Source: Phycisphaerales bacterium (GTDB taxonomy: Bacteria > Planctomycetota > Phycisphaerae > Phycisphaerales > SM1A02). From it: a DNA stretch of 64,000 nucleotides. Below the pieces are notes generated by a model, which saw only the letters and a program-made list of their open reading frames with translations, did not search any database and was not told where the DNA came from. The position numbers and the translations under genes were made by a program. The stretch spans positions 45,270-109,269 of the forward strand of contig SIAR01000002.1 of assembly GCA_009691705.1 (NCBI GenBank), read 5' to 3'. Positions 34,665 through 44,206 of the stretch are shown here, piece after piece. How positions within the stretch are numbered: the first letter of the stretch is position 1; each line of letters opens with the position of its first letter.

Positions 34665-35498
34665 TCAACTCTTGGATGGAATCGTCAACTTCGTACCAAC
34701 CTTGAGGCGGCTTGGATCACTCCCGATGACCCCCTTGTTTGCTTCATAGATGCGCTTCCAGTTGCTGCGATTTCCGTAGGCCTTGTCGGAGATTGAGGCG
34801 AGTGTCTCGCCCGATGCAACGACGTGCTCGTTCGCCGCGGTCAGTACCGCACTGCTCTTCGTGGTCGATGCCACTTTGGTGACCGACTTACCAGATTTCG
34901 CTGGCAAGTTGATCTTCTGTCCAACCTTCAGAGTCGATGGCTTGAGACCAGGATTGATGTCGGCAATGAGCTGCCACTTCGATGTATCGCGAAACCAGAT
35001 CCCCGCGATGCTGCTGAGGGTGTCGCCAGAGCCCACGGTGTATGAGGTGTAGTTGGTCTTGGGAGCGGGTTTCGCGACGACCGTCGTGGTGTGACTGGGC
35101 GGCGTGTTCGTTGGCAAGATCGCCGGCAAAACGGGATCCATCGTGACTTTCACTGGAGCGGGTGCGACGATGGTCGTATTGAACACCGATGAATTCATCG
35201 GGTCGCCTAGATTGCCAGCTGGAAAGTTGTCAGTCGTTGTCGAGGTGCGGGCGAACGCAGGGTCGTAGGCCGAAGGAACTGCCGGGTCGGTTACCGTGCC
35301 AAATGGCGCAGGAACCGCGTCATTGCTGCCCGGGGCAAGCGTGGGGGCAAGCGTGAGCGTCGTGCTCTCGCTCACGGTTGGGGTTGTGTCGGCAAGGGGT
35401 TCGGTCTGTTTCGGTGGGGCGATGAAAGTGAAATACATCACCGCAAATACGAACAAACCTACGATAGAAAACACGACAATCTTAGCTCCGCGAGTCAT
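34665..35498 (-). CDS. Membrane-anchored protein with two LysM domains
   Basis: 277 residues: an N-terminal transmembrane helix (about 6-28), a long Thr/Pro-rich linker, and two LysM domains at about 150-195 (YTVGSGDTLSSIA...LKVGQKINLP) and 225-275 (HVVASGETLASIS...LKVGTKLTIP). LysM binds peptidoglycan-type glycans, so the protein probably tethers or scaffolds at the cell wall. No hydrolase domain is present. A strong ribosome-binding site (GGAGGT) precedes the ATG. It follows secDF on the same strand after about 60 bases. Confidence 0.88.
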   Translation of the reverse strand: MTRGAKIVVFSIVGLFVFAVMYFTFIAPPKQTEPLADTTPTVSESTTLTLAPTLAPGSNDAVPAPFGTVTDPAVPSAYDPAFARTSTTTDNFPAGNLGDPMNSSVFNTTIVAPAPVKVTMDPVLPAILPTNTPPSHTTTVVAKPAPKTNYTSYTVGSGDTLSSIAGIWFRDTSKWQLIADINPGLKPSTLKVGQKINLPAKSGKSVTKVASTTKSSAVLTAANEHVVASGETLASISDKAYGNRSNWKRIYEANKGVIGSDPSRLKVGTKLTIPSKS

Positions 35499-35558
35499 TG
35501 TTGGACCTCCATGTCCTTGGTGAAAAAGAAGGGTGAATAAAGAACCGTCCGTGAAAAC

Positions 35559-38500
35559 CTAGACCGGAGTCGGGTTGACGACCTCTCCGGATAGTGTGCG
35601 TGTGAGGTCAGCCGATGGGCGCTGCTGCTTGGCGATGTATGTCATCGGTGCAGCAATCACCACCGAACTGATCGTTCCTGCGACCAGACCAACGATGAAA
35701 GTAAAGGCGAAGGGTTGGATAGCAGGTCCACCCCAGTAGTAGAGAACCACCGCACTGAGGAAGGTGCTCCCACCTGTCATGAGCGTGCGGCTGAAGGTTT
35801 GGTTGATCGCATCGTTGATGTGATTCCAAGAGGCATGGGCAAGTTTGCCCTTGTTCTCACGGATGCGATCGAGGATGACGATTGTGTCGTTCAATGAGTA
35901 TCCAATGATCGTCAAAAGACCGGCAATAACATTGAGATCTATGCGAAACTCTTGAATACCGCTCAGGCGAGCGATATCGGTGCCGCTGATGCGCACGCTC
36001 AGAGCGAGCGCGCCAAGACAGACCAGCACGTTGAACGCGACCGCCGTGATCGTCGCCATCGAGTAGCGCAGGTTCGAGAAGCGCAACCAGATGTAGAGGA
36101 TCATCCCTATGAGGCTGACGACGATCGCGACAATCGCACTCGCCGCAAGGTTTTCAGCCACCTTTGGCGAGAAACTGTTGACCTGGTCGAGACTCATTTT
36201 TGAGGTGAATGCCGCTTGAATCAGCTTCCAACTCGGCTTCGCTACAACCCGCTCCCACGTTGCCGCGTCGACCTTCGAAAGAAGAGCCGTCGGCTCTGTG
36301 ATCATCACCGCAAGGGAGGACCAACCCTTGGATGGATTGGTCGCATCGGCGAGTTGAATGCCCACGATTTGGAGTGGACGCGAACTGATCGCCGAGAAGT
36401 CTGGCTGCTTTCCCATGCGGGCGATACGGGCTTCGGCATCTTCGATCGAGATCGGTGGCTGAAGGTCCTTGAGCACAACCACGACTCCGCCAAGGAAGTC
36501 GCGCGCAGAATCCTTGATTTCTGGGCGGCCAATGACCCCGCCCACCGTGTCGGCGGTAATCGCTTGGGTGAAGAGAGCCCCTTCTGGATCGTCCGCTCCC
36601 GCGAACCGCACTGGTTGGACAATATTGAGCGACTCAGAGAAGGCCCCTGCCACCGCTGCCACTAGGGCATCGGTCACAGTCTCGTCAGAGGTCAGAGTCG
36701 CGGGATTGCCAACCTTGACTTGGAATCCGCTCGACGCTCCGTCTGCACTCGTCTCACCCACCGTCAGAACGTTTGCCGTGCGCAATTCGCGAAGGGCTGG
36801 CGTGGTTGCGCTCTCACCGAGTTGGTGCAGGGTTGCTTCGACACTCTCGCGCGGCAGCAACAATCGACCGCTTGCCGAAGTCGGTTCGCCGGCGTTGGCC
36901 TTGCGCGTCATAAGCGTCATCGTCACACCACCGCGAAACTCTGTTTCGAGAATCTCGCGCCCGACCGAGAGCACCAAGACGAAACATGCGACCGAAACTG
37001 CGATCGCTGCCGTCCACCATCCCCAGCGCTGACCAAGCCAGTTCACATTGGGACGGAGGAACTTCATGACCCCTGGGAAGACGGTTGGCAACATTGGCAA
37101 TCGCTTGAGTCCAAACCAATTGATCAGGATCGCAAAGATGATCCGCGTGCAGAAGAGTGCTGTGAAAAGCGTGGTGAGCACACCGATGGTCATGGTGAGC
37201 GCAAAGCCCTTCACTTCGGTCGCGGCTGTCTTGTAGAGAACGACGCAGGCGATCAGATTGGTGACATTGCCGTCCACGATTGCCGAGAATGCGCGGGAGA
37301 ATCCGAGGTCGATGGCAGTCTTGAGGGGCTCGCCACGGTCGACCAACTCTTCGCGCGTGCGCTCATAGATGAGCACGTTGGCATCCACTGCCATTCCGAC
37401 GCTGAGTGCAATGCCTGCGAGACCCGGCAAGGTGAATGCTCCGTCAATACCAGCCATGATTCCAAAGATCATCGCAACGTTGAGCAAGATCGCGAAGTCA
37501 GCGATGAGACCTGCGCCGAAGTAATAGAGCAGCATCATGATTGCTGTCGCGCAACTCGCGATGAGAACAGCCCAGAGTCCGCGCGTCAGGTTTTCACTGC
37601 CGAGCGCTGGTCCAAGAATGCTGACCGAGATCGGTTCGGGATGCAGTTTGGCTTCGAGTTCTCCACCCTGCAACACGCGGATGAGGTAACTGATTTCGTC
37701 CTGGCTGAACGAACCAGTGATCTGCCCGTTGTTTGAGATCTGCGACTCCAGGTTTGGAGCCGAGAAGAGTTGACCGTCGAGCACGATTCCCATGGGGCGA
37801 CCAACATTGGCGCCGGTGAGCTGTCCCATGAGCATTCCGCCCGCGGGGTCAAGTTGAAAGGCGACCGATGTGCGGCCCATGTCGTCTTGACTGGCAAAGA
37901 CATTCTTCATCGCCCACTGCCGACCGCCGAGATGATCAAGGCTCATCGCTTGGGTGATGTAGAGCAAGACGTAGGGCACGCCGTTGTACTTGGTCGCGAC
38001 GAAGTCGCGGTTGCGCAGATAGGTCGTTGGATCGCTCAGCAACGATTCGATTTTGGCAGGGGTATCAGCCCATTGCTTTGGATCGTTGATAGGGAACCAA
38101 CGGGCGATTGTTGAGTCGGTGCCATCAGGACCGCGCTCAACCAACTGCTTGCGCATCTCGTCAGGATTGACTCCCTCAGCGGCAGACGCGCTGACCGAAA
38201 TGTGAAACTCGAGCACACCGGCACCACGCAAGAGCCGCTTGAGATCTTCTGGATCGTCGTACCCAGTGACCTTGGCGCTGTAGTCACTCTGCGCTGCTGC
38301 CACCGCGTCGATCTGGGCGCTCGCGTCTGGTATCTGCTGCTTGAGTTGGGCGAGTTCAGCATCGCGTGGGCTGATTCCCTGCTCGCGCGATCCATCTGCA
38401 GTCGTCTTGATTCGCCCGGCACTGTCGCGCAGGAATGGCGCGACAGCCGAGAGCGAGAAGGCGCGCTTGAGACGGGACTCGTCGATGTTGGAGGAGTGAA

Positions 38501-39113
38501 TCGTGGCGCGAATCTCGCGCTCGGTCAGTTCGCTTTGGGCGATTCGCAGTTCGATCGAGTCTGTAATGTCAGGACCAGCGTTCTGCGCGAGGGCGGTTTG
38601 ATATTCACTGCGCGCGGCAGTTGCCTCATTGAATGCAAGCTGAAGTTTCACGAGTGCTTCACGGCGTGATCCAATGACTGCTGCCGCACCGGCCGGTGCC
38701 GGCGGAGCCAAGTCGACGGCTGTTCCCGCGGCGAGTGCTTGATCTAGTTCGCGTCCAGAAATCGTCAGTGCGCTAGCGACGGAGGCGAGTTCGGTGCGAT
38801 ACGCATCGCCGAGGGCCCGCACTTCTGCCGATGGCAACGGCATCACCACTTCGATTCGGTCGAGACCCTGGGGCTGCAACGAGATGTCGAGCACGCCTTG
38901 CGGATTCACGCGACGCTTGAGTGACTCAACGACCTGCGCGAGCACACGCTGCGAGTCGCCCTGCTCGGGCATCGCCACGGAATAGACCATGCTGACGCCG
39001 CCGCGCAAGTCTTTTCCGAGTCGAACACTCTTATCAAGTGGAAAGAGTTGCCAGATGCAAAACCCAATGACGAGAATTGCGAGCGTGAGCCGAGGGAGAA
39101 TTCGAATGTTCAT
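35559..39113 (-). CDS. secDF: Protein translocase subunit SecDF (fused)
   Basis: A 1184-residue fusion of SecD and SecF that uses the proton gradient to pull proteins through SecYEG. It has an N-terminal helix, then the GKDLRGGVSMVY motif, a large periplasmic domain, and the SecD membrane block with AGIALSVGMAVDANVLIYERTREE. The second N-terminal helix (LETEFRGGVTMTL) begins SecF at about 700, and its membrane block has GLLTIIGYSLNDTIVILDRIRE. The periplasmic coiled segment of SecD (about 145-280) is longer than in Escherichia coli. The start overlaps the yajC stop by four bases. Confidence 0.95.
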   Translation of the reverse strand: MNIRILPRLTLAILVIGFCIWQLFPLDKSVRLGKDLRGGVSMVYSVAMPEQGDSQRVLAQVVESLKRRVNPQGVLDISLQPQGLDRIEVVMPLPSAEVRALGDAYRTELASVASALTISGRELDQALAAGTAVDLAPPAPAGAAAVIGSRREALVKLQLAFNEATAARSEYQTALAQNAGPDITDSIELRIAQSELTEREIRATIHSSNIDESRLKRAFSLSAVAPFLRDSAGRIKTTADGSREQGISPRDAELAQLKQQIPDASAQIDAVAAAQSDYSAKVTGYDDPEDLKRLLRGAGVLEFHISVSASAAEGVNPDEMRKQLVERGPDGTDSTIARWFPINDPKQWADTPAKIESLLSDPTTYLRNRDFVATKYNGVPYVLLYITQAMSLDHLGGRQWAMKNVFASQDDMGRTSVAFQLDPAGGMLMGQLTGANVGRPMGIVLDGQLFSAPNLESQISNNGQITGSFSQDEISYLIRVLQGGELEAKLHPEPISVSILGPALGSENLTRGLWAVLIASCATAIMMLLYYFGAGLIADFAILLNVAMIFGIMAGIDGAFTLPGLAGIALSVGMAVDANVLIYERTREELVDRGEPLKTAIDLGFSRAFSAIVDGNVTNLIACVVLYKTAATEVKGFALTMTIGVLTTLFTALFCTRIIFAILINWFGLKRLPMLPTVFPGVMKFLRPNVNWLGQRWGWWTAAIAVSVACFVLVLSVGREILETEFRGGVTMTLMTRKANAGEPTSASGRLLLPRESVEATLHQLGESATTPALRELRTANVLTVGETSADGASSGFQVKVGNPATLTSDETVTDALVAAVAGAFSESLNIVQPVRFAGADDPEGALFTQAITADTVGGVIGRPEIKDSARDFLGGVVVVLKDLQPPISIEDAEARIARMGKQPDFSAISSRPLQIVGIQLADATNPSKGWSSLAVMITEPTALLSKVDAATWERVVAKPSWKLIQAAFTSKMSLDQVNSFSPKVAENLAASAIVAIVVSLIGMILYIWLRFSNLRYSMATITAVAFNVLVCLGALALSVRISGTDIARLSGIQEFRIDLNVIAGLLTIIGYSLNDTIVILDRIRENKGKLAHASWNHINDAINQTFSRTLMTGGSTFLSAVVLYYWGGPAIQPFAFTFIVGLVAGTISSVVIAAPMTYIAKQQRPSADLTRTLSGEVVNPTPV

Positions 39114-39550
39114 GAACGGATGCCTTGTGATTCGGAACCAGACCCGAGAACCTGCACGATCGAACTCTTGGCGAAGGTCATTCGGACATTGGAGTTCTCA
39201 TCGATCTTCAAGATGATTGTGTCGTCTTTGATCTCAACGACGGCGCCAATGATGCCGCCCGCGGTTTGCACCGAGTCGTGCTTCTTGATCGATGACATGA
39301 GTTGATTGCGCTTCTTCTTTTCGCGGCGCTGTCCCATGAATGAGACCAAGACCATGATCACCACGAATGGGATGAGCATCCAGATCATTCCAAAGGGATC
39401 GCCGGCTGGACGCGCTGCACCCGCGGGTGTTGCGTTGCTCGCAGATACAGTCGTGGTTGCAGTAACGGGTGCACCGGCGAGTGTTGGAGCATCTTGCGCA
39501 GATGCGAATGAAGTTGCGAGCAGAACTGATGGGCCGACGAAATTAGTCAT
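39110..39550 (-). CDS. yajC: Preprotein translocase subunit YajC
   Basis: A 146-residue inner-membrane partner of SecDF. After an Ala/Thr-rich N-terminal region it has one transmembrane helix (about 54-72, ending SFMGQRREKKKR) and the conserved cytoplasmic beta domain KKHDSVQTAGGIIGAVVEI. It is longer than typical YajC because of the N-terminal extension, which may be a signal-like segment. The gene overlaps tgt by eight bases upstream and secDF by four downstream. Confidence 0.93.
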   Translation of the reverse strand: MTNFVGPSVLLATSFASAQDAPTLAGAPVTATTTVSASNATPAGAARPAGDPFGMIWMLIPFVVIMVLVSFMGQRREKKKRNQLMSSIKKHDSVQTAGGIIGAVVEIKDDTIILKIDENSNVRMTFAKSSIVQVLGSGSESQGIRS

Positions 39551-40721
39551 CCGATACTCCGTAAAGGTTGAGCGAGCCGTCCAGAACCTGCTGTGTGCAG
39601 GGCCATGCGCGGCGGAAGTGAAGCCACGTATCTTCGTCGATTGCGCGCCGAATGTCTAGTAGCAGTCGCTGAAAGAGGCGAATGTTGTGCAGAGAGACGA
39701 GCGTCGGCCCGAGCATCTCCCCCGCCATGAAGAGATGGCGCAGATATGCGCGTGAAAACCCGCCGGCGCAAGCCTCACAATCGCAATCGCTCTCAATTGG
39801 TTGCTGATCGTCGGTGTGCACCGCGTTACGCAGTCGGATCGCTCCCGCGCGAGTGAATGCCATCCCATTGCGACCGTTGCGAGTGGGGAGCACACAGTCG
39901 AACATGTCAACACCACTTTCGACCGCCATCACGATGTCGCGCGGATATCCAACACCCATGAGGTAGCGCGGGCGATCGATTGGCAAGAGCGGCGCCGTGT
40001 GTCGAACGACTGACTCGATTGCCGCTGTTCCCTCGCCAACCGCAACACCACCGATGGCATACCCAGCGAGGTCGAACGCGCACGTCGCCTCGACTGATGC
40101 CGTGCGCAGATCGAGTTCGGTGCCACCTTGCACGATCCCAAAGAGGGCTTGGTCGCTTCTTGTGTGCGCGCCGAGGCAGCGGGTCAGCCACCGCAATGTG
40201 CGATCTTTCGCTTCAAGCGTTCGCGCGCGGCGGATGTGTGGCGCCACCGCATCGCCCGCGGGTGGACAATCATCGAATGCCATCGCAATATCTGCCCCGA
40301 GCGCTTGCTGAACTGCCATGCTCGACTCAGGACCAAGGTGGATCGTTTTGCCATCTACGAAGGATTGAAAGGTGACCCCATCTTCATTGATGCGGTTGAT
40401 CTGAGCCATCGAAAACGCTTGAAACCCGCCCGAGTCGGTCAGAATTGGACCCTGCCACCGCATGAACTTGTGCACGCCGCCGAGTTGCGCGACGCGCTCG
40501 TGGCCTGGGCGAAGCAGCAAGTGAAATGCATTGTTGAGGATGCACTGACTTCCAGTAGCACGCACTTGCGATGGCGTGAGCCCCTTCATTGCCGCCGCAG
40601 TCGCCACTGGCATGAATGCCGGCGTGTCGAAGTTTCCGTGGGGGGTCGTCACCCGTCCGCGCCTGGCATGTTGCCCTGCGCGCTGGGTGAGAACTTCAAA
40701 GCCAATCGCGCCCGCCGCCAT
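39543..40721 (-). CDS. tgt: Queuine tRNA-ribosyltransferase
   Basis: Exchanges guanine-34 for preQ1 in tRNAs with GUN anticodons. The 392-residue enzyme has DSGGFQAFS with the first catalytic Asp, FGIVQGG, YAIGGVAVGE, and MFDCVLPTRNGRNG with the nucleophilic Asp. The zinc site CDCEAC...H is complete. It heads the conserved tgt-yajC-secDF arrangement and begins two bases after the rhomboid stop. Confidence 0.95.
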   Translation of the reverse strand: MAAGAIGFEVLTQRAGQHARRGRVTTPHGNFDTPAFMPVATAAAMKGLTPSQVRATGSQCILNNAFHLLLRPGHERVAQLGGVHKFMRWQGPILTDSGGFQAFSMAQINRINEDGVTFQSFVDGKTIHLGPESSMAVQQALGADIAMAFDDCPPAGDAVAPHIRRARTLEAKDRTLRWLTRCLGAHTRSDQALFGIVQGGTELDLRTASVEATCAFDLAGYAIGGVAVGEGTAAIESVVRHTAPLLPIDRPRYLMGVGYPRDIVMAVESGVDMFDCVLPTRNGRNGMAFTRAGAIRLRNAVHTDDQQPIESDCDCEACAGGFSRAYLRHLFMAGEMLGPTLVSLHNIRLFQRLLLDIRRAIDEDTWLHFRRAWPCTQQVLDGSLNLYGVSDD

Positions 40722-40723
40722 GG

Positions 40724-41863
40724 CTATCCATTGCCGTGACGGGTCGCGTCGCGCAGAGTGCGCCGTTCGCTCTCATTGAGCGAGGCAAGCCCCGAGGCGC
40801 GAACCTTGTCGAGAATTCGGTCGACTTCAGTCGTGGATGGCGCACTTCGCTCACCACTTTCCGCGCGCTGCACTCGGCGAGCGGAATGAAACGAACTTGT
40901 GGGATCAGCGCGTCCTAGAAAGTCGAAGAAACTTCGCAAACGCTCGGGACGGTGGATGAGATACCAACCGGCGAGCGCTCCGCCCAAATGCGCCGCTTCG
41001 CCGCCAGCATTTTTCCACTTCAGTAAGACGCTTGCAAATGCGATCAGCACCAGACCATACGCCAATGTCTTCAAGCGCATTGGGATTATGAAGAACAGCA
41101 AGACCGTTGTATCGGGCATCAGCCGCGCTGCTGCGATGATGATTCCAAAGACTCCTGCGCTTGCGCCGACCAGTGGCATATCTGGATCATTCGAAAGAAG
41201 TCCAGGAATCATCACACGGCCGTTGGTCGATTCCGTGACCATAAAACCGGCGAAGTTGAGCAGTAGATAGACAAGCGCCCCTGCGATTCCGCAGATGAGA
41301 TAAAAAGCTGTGAATCTCTTCGCTCCAAGATAGCGCTCCACAACAGGGCCAAAGAAAAAGAGACCGATCATGTTGAAGAGGATGTGTTCAAGACTGGCAT
41401 GGCAGAATTGAAATCCGATAAATCGCCAGATCTGAAGCCCGCTCATGCCAATGCCGGGAATGGTTGAATAGAGCGCGGTCGATGTCGAAAAATAAAGCCA
41501 GCGCTGTAGAAATGGGGTCGACTGAAGTTGGTTGACTGCGACCAGTGGCAGCGCTGATTGGTTGTCGCTCTTGGCGAGCAAGACTCCCTGTATGGTCTTC
41601 ACCGTTTTCGCTGGATCATCCTCGACGCGCTGCACCATCGTTGGAAGTGTGCCCTGCAAGACCTGTTGTTGGACGGCATCGGGAACGCCAACTTCCCACT
41701 CCGATCCAACGACCACCCACTGCCTAGGCAGAAAGCTGTCAAGCACAAAGATCGCAACACATGCCGCGATGATCCACGTTGTTGCGCTCCAGCGAATTCC
41801 CGCGCCAAATGCGCGCGATTGTGAAGGCTGCGCTCTCCAGTACTCACGGTCATGTGCACTCAT
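40724..41863 (-). CDS. Rhomboid-family intramembrane serine protease
   Basis: 379 residues from the ATG at 41863; the open frame upstream runs into the NUDIX gene. Several membrane helices carry HASLEHILFNMIGLFFFG (the HxxxN region), the catalytic GASAGVFG (Ser) and GGEAAHLGGALAG (His). A large extramembrane loop (about 50-120) separates the first helix from the core. The C-terminal cytoplasmic tail (about 300-379) is charged and ends in a possible short helical motif. It cleaves membrane-protein substrates that cannot be predicted. Confidence 0.9.
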   Translation of the reverse strand: MSAHDREYWRAQPSQSRAFGAGIRWSATTWIIAACVAIFVLDSFLPRQWVVVGSEWEVGVPDAVQQQVLQGTLPTMVQRVEDDPAKTVKTIQGVLLAKSDNQSALPLVAVNQLQSTPFLQRWLYFSTSTALYSTIPGIGMSGLQIWRFIGFQFCHASLEHILFNMIGLFFFGPVVERYLGAKRFTAFYLICGIAGALVYLLLNFAGFMVTESTNGRVMIPGLLSNDPDMPLVGASAGVFGIIIAAARLMPDTTVLLFFIIPMRLKTLAYGLVLIAFASVLLKWKNAGGEAAHLGGALAGWYLIHRPERLRSFFDFLGRADPTSSFHSARRVQRAESGERSAPSTTEVDRILDKVRASGLASLNESERRTLRDATRHGNG

Positions 41864-41897
41864 GTCGGCGAGACTACCCGCGCTTGCGAGGTCGAGT

Positions 41898-42437
41898 TCA
41901 GGCGCGGGCGAGTTGCCAGCGCAAGAATGTCGCAAGCGTCTTTCCGTCGCAGACTTCACCAGATTTCGCCAGCCGCTTGAACTCATCAACTGTTCGAACA
42001 ACCACCTCGATGCGCTCGTCGGGTTGCAGGTCTGCGGAACAAGAGCGCAGGTCGCGCGCGACGAATGCGTGCATCAATTCGTCGGTGAATCCAGGCGAGG
42101 TATAGAACGTTCCGAGCGACTCGATCAACCCCGCGTGGTATCCACACTCTTCTGCGAGTTCACGAAGGGCCGCAGCGCGGGGGTCTTCGCCTGGCTCGAG
42201 TTTTCCAGCGCAGAATTCGTTCATCCATTGACCGGTGGCAATCCGAAAATTGCGAATCATCACGAGGCGTTCATCGGGCAGCAGTGCCAAGACGCAGACG
42301 GCCCCGGGATGGCGCACAATGTGCCGGGTGGTTTGGCCGCCACCCCGCAGCGTGACAGTCAGCTGCTCGACTGCGAAAACGCTTCCCTGCAAGACGACTT
42401 CTGTGCTGGGCGTTGATTGGTTCGTTGGATCTTTCAT
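41898..42437 (-). CDS. NUDIX hydrolase, ADP-ribose pyrophosphatase-like
   Basis: 179 residues with a complete Nudix box: G-K-L-E-P-G-E, seven residues, then REL-A-EE-C-GY. The surrounding sheet (VCVLALLPDERLVMIRNFRIATGQW) and the TSPGFTDELMH segment after the box resemble ADP-sugar pyrophosphatases. It hydrolyses a nucleoside diphosphate linked to another moiety, probably ADP-ribose. First gene of the minus-strand run NUDIX-rhomboid-tgt-yajC-secDF-LysM. Divergent from mlaF. Confidence 0.9.
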   Translation of the reverse strand: MKDPTNQSTPSTEVVLQGSVFAVEQLTVTLRGGGQTTRHIVRHPGAVCVLALLPDERLVMIRNFRIATGQWMNEFCAGKLEPGEDPRAAALRELAEECGYHAGLIESLGTFYTSPGFTDELMHAFVARDLRSCSADLQPDERIEVVVRTVDEFKRLAKSGEVCDGKTLATFLRWQLARA

Positions 42438-42468
42438 AGATAGCGCCGTTCGATCATAGGATGCCGTG

Positions 42469-43278
42469 ATGAGTGGTCAGATCGATATGCGGATCGTCAA
42501 TCTGCACAAGCGTTTCGTTCGCAACGAAGTCTTGCGCGGGCTGACACTTGAGTTTGCGAAGGGGCAGATCACGGTGGTGATGGGCGCTTCGGGTTGTGGC
42601 AAGAGCGTGATGTTGAAGCATCTTGTGGGACTGCTGCGTCCCGACAAAGGAGAAGTCTGGTTCGGATCAACCCGCCTTGACAACTTGCCTGAACGCGAAC
42701 TCGGCATCGTGCGCCGGCAGATCGGCTTTCTCTTTCAACAGAGCGCGCTCTTCGATTCGCTGACAGTTCGAGAGAACATCGCCTTTCCACTGCGCGAACA
42801 CGGGATGACCGTGCAACGATTGATCGACGACAAGATCATGCATGTGCTTGACCTCGTGGGATTGACTGAGACTGTCGATCAAATGCCAGCCGAACTCTCT
42901 GGTGGACAGCGCAAACGGGTCGCACTCGCCCGCGCGGTGGTTCTTGAACCGCGGGTGGTGCTCTACGACGAACCCACCACCGGACTCGATCCCATTCGCT
43001 CGGAGATCATCAATCAACTCATCTTGAAGCTCTCGAATGCACTTGGAATCACGAGCATCGTCGTGACCCATGATCTCGTGAGCGCATTTCGCATCGCCGA
43101 CCGAATGGTGCTCTTGCATGAAGGCAAGGTCGTGCTTGAAGGAACTCCAGCGGAGTTTCGCGAGACAACCAACCCCACCGCGGGACGTTTTCTGCGGGGC
43201 GAGATCACCGCCGATGACCTAGCGCGAATTCGCAGAAGCGGCGATGATGTTCGCACAGGACCTACCCCACTGCCATGA
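42469..43278 (+). CDS. ABC transporter ATP-binding protein MlaF-like
   Basis: 269 residues, ATPase subunit of a phospholipid-trafficking MCE system. Walker A is GASGCGKS, the signature is LSGGQRKRVALAR, Walker B VVLYDEPTTGLD, followed by the H-loop VVTHD. The sequence after the signature (LDPIRSEIIN) matches MlaF proteins. A GTG one codon earlier is also possible. Its stop overlaps the MlaD-like start by four bases. The MlaE permease gene is not adjacent. Confidence 0.88.
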   Translation: MSGQIDMRIVNLHKRFVRNEVLRGLTLEFAKGQITVVMGASGCGKSVMLKHLVGLLRPDKGEVWFGSTRLDNLPERELGIVRRQIGFLFQQSALFDSLTVRENIAFPLREHGMTVQRLIDDKIMHVLDLVGLTETVDQMPAELSGGQRKRVALARAVVLEPRVVLYDEPTTGLDPIRSEIINQLILKLSNALGITSIVVTHDLVSAFRIADRMVLLHEGKVVLEGTPAEFRETTNPTAGRFLRGEITADDLARIRRSGDDVRTGPTPLP

Positions 43279-44189
43279 AAGAATCCACTCGAAACTTCGC
43301 TACTGGAATCGTCGCGATCATCGCACTCACCGGACTGGCATTCTTGCTCTTGCTCTTTGGAGATATCAACAGTTCTATCAAGACGACTTATCTCATCGAG
43401 ATTCGCACCAATCAAGCGCTGGGATTGCGCCGCGGCAGCCCCGTCACACTCGTAGGGGTGCCGGTGGGTGAGATCGAGAGCGTCTCAGTGCGACTTGAAA
43501 ACCCTGTTGCGAATCCCCGTCCTGTGCTCTTGATTGCGCGCATCAATGGTGCAATCGATCTCCCCGAGGGGGCGCAGGCATCGGTGACCAACAGTCTGAT
43601 CGGTGGGACGGCGCGGCTCGACCTCTCGATTCCACCGGGATATGTCACAGGAAGCGCAACGCTCGCCCGCGATGGCAATGCGGTCATTGATGCGCAGTTC
43701 GAAGCGCTCGAGGCGCGTATGACTCGCATCATCACCGAGAAGCTGGAAGGGTTTGACTCGGCCTCGCGGGCCGTTACTACGCTCGCTCGTGATGTTCAGA
43801 AACTTGCCGCCGAGGCGCAGAAGTGGCTCGGTGATGAGCAATTGCTCGCCGACGCAAAGAGTGCCGTGTGGAAGGCACAGAACCTCATCGAACAAGCGGC
43901 GGCGACCATGATGGCGCTCACCGAGGCCGCCAAAGGAATCCAAAGTGATTCGCACACGCTTACTGTTTCGCTGCAACCTGTGCTCGATCAGATCTCAACC
44001 ACTATTACCCAAATCGAGACCCTGACAAAAACAGCGACCGACGGCACTGGAACCGTCGGTCAACTGATGAACAATCCTGACTTGTACAACGCTCTGGTCG
44101 ACTCTGCGGCGCGCCTCAAACGCGCCCTGGGCGAAGTCGAACTCCTGATGCAGAAGATTCGCGCCGAAGGATTGGGCGTGAAGTTCTGA
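43275..44189 (+). CDS. MlaD/MCE-domain lipid transport protein
   Basis: 304 residues: one N-terminal transmembrane helix (about 10-28), a single MCE domain (about 38-118, GLRRGSPVTLVGVPVGEIESV), then a long helical C-terminal region (about 140-300) with heptad-like spacing. This arrangement matches periplasm-facing MlaD-type substrate-binding subunits that shuttle lipids between membranes. It is translationally coupled to mlaF. Confidence 0.88.
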   Translation: MKESTRNFATGIVAIIALTGLAFLLLLFGDINSSIKTTYLIEIRTNQALGLRRGSPVTLVGVPVGEIESVSVRLENPVANPRPVLLIARINGAIDLPEGAQASVTNSLIGGTARLDLSIPPGYVTGSATLARDGNAVIDAQFEALEARMTRIITEKLEGFDSASRAVTTLARDVQKLAAEAQKWLGDEQLLADAKSAVWKAQNLIEQAAATMMALTEAAKGIQSDSHTLTVSLQPVLDQISTTITQIETLTKTATDGTGTVGQLMNNPDLYNALVDSAARLKRALGEVELLMQKIRAEGLGVKF

Positions 44190-44206
44190 TCAGAAACAGC
44201 GCTGCT

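Noticed and set aside
36720..37736. 338-codon open frame antisense to secDF
   Set aside because: His/Glu/Asp-rich artefact opposite conserved SecDF membrane segments.
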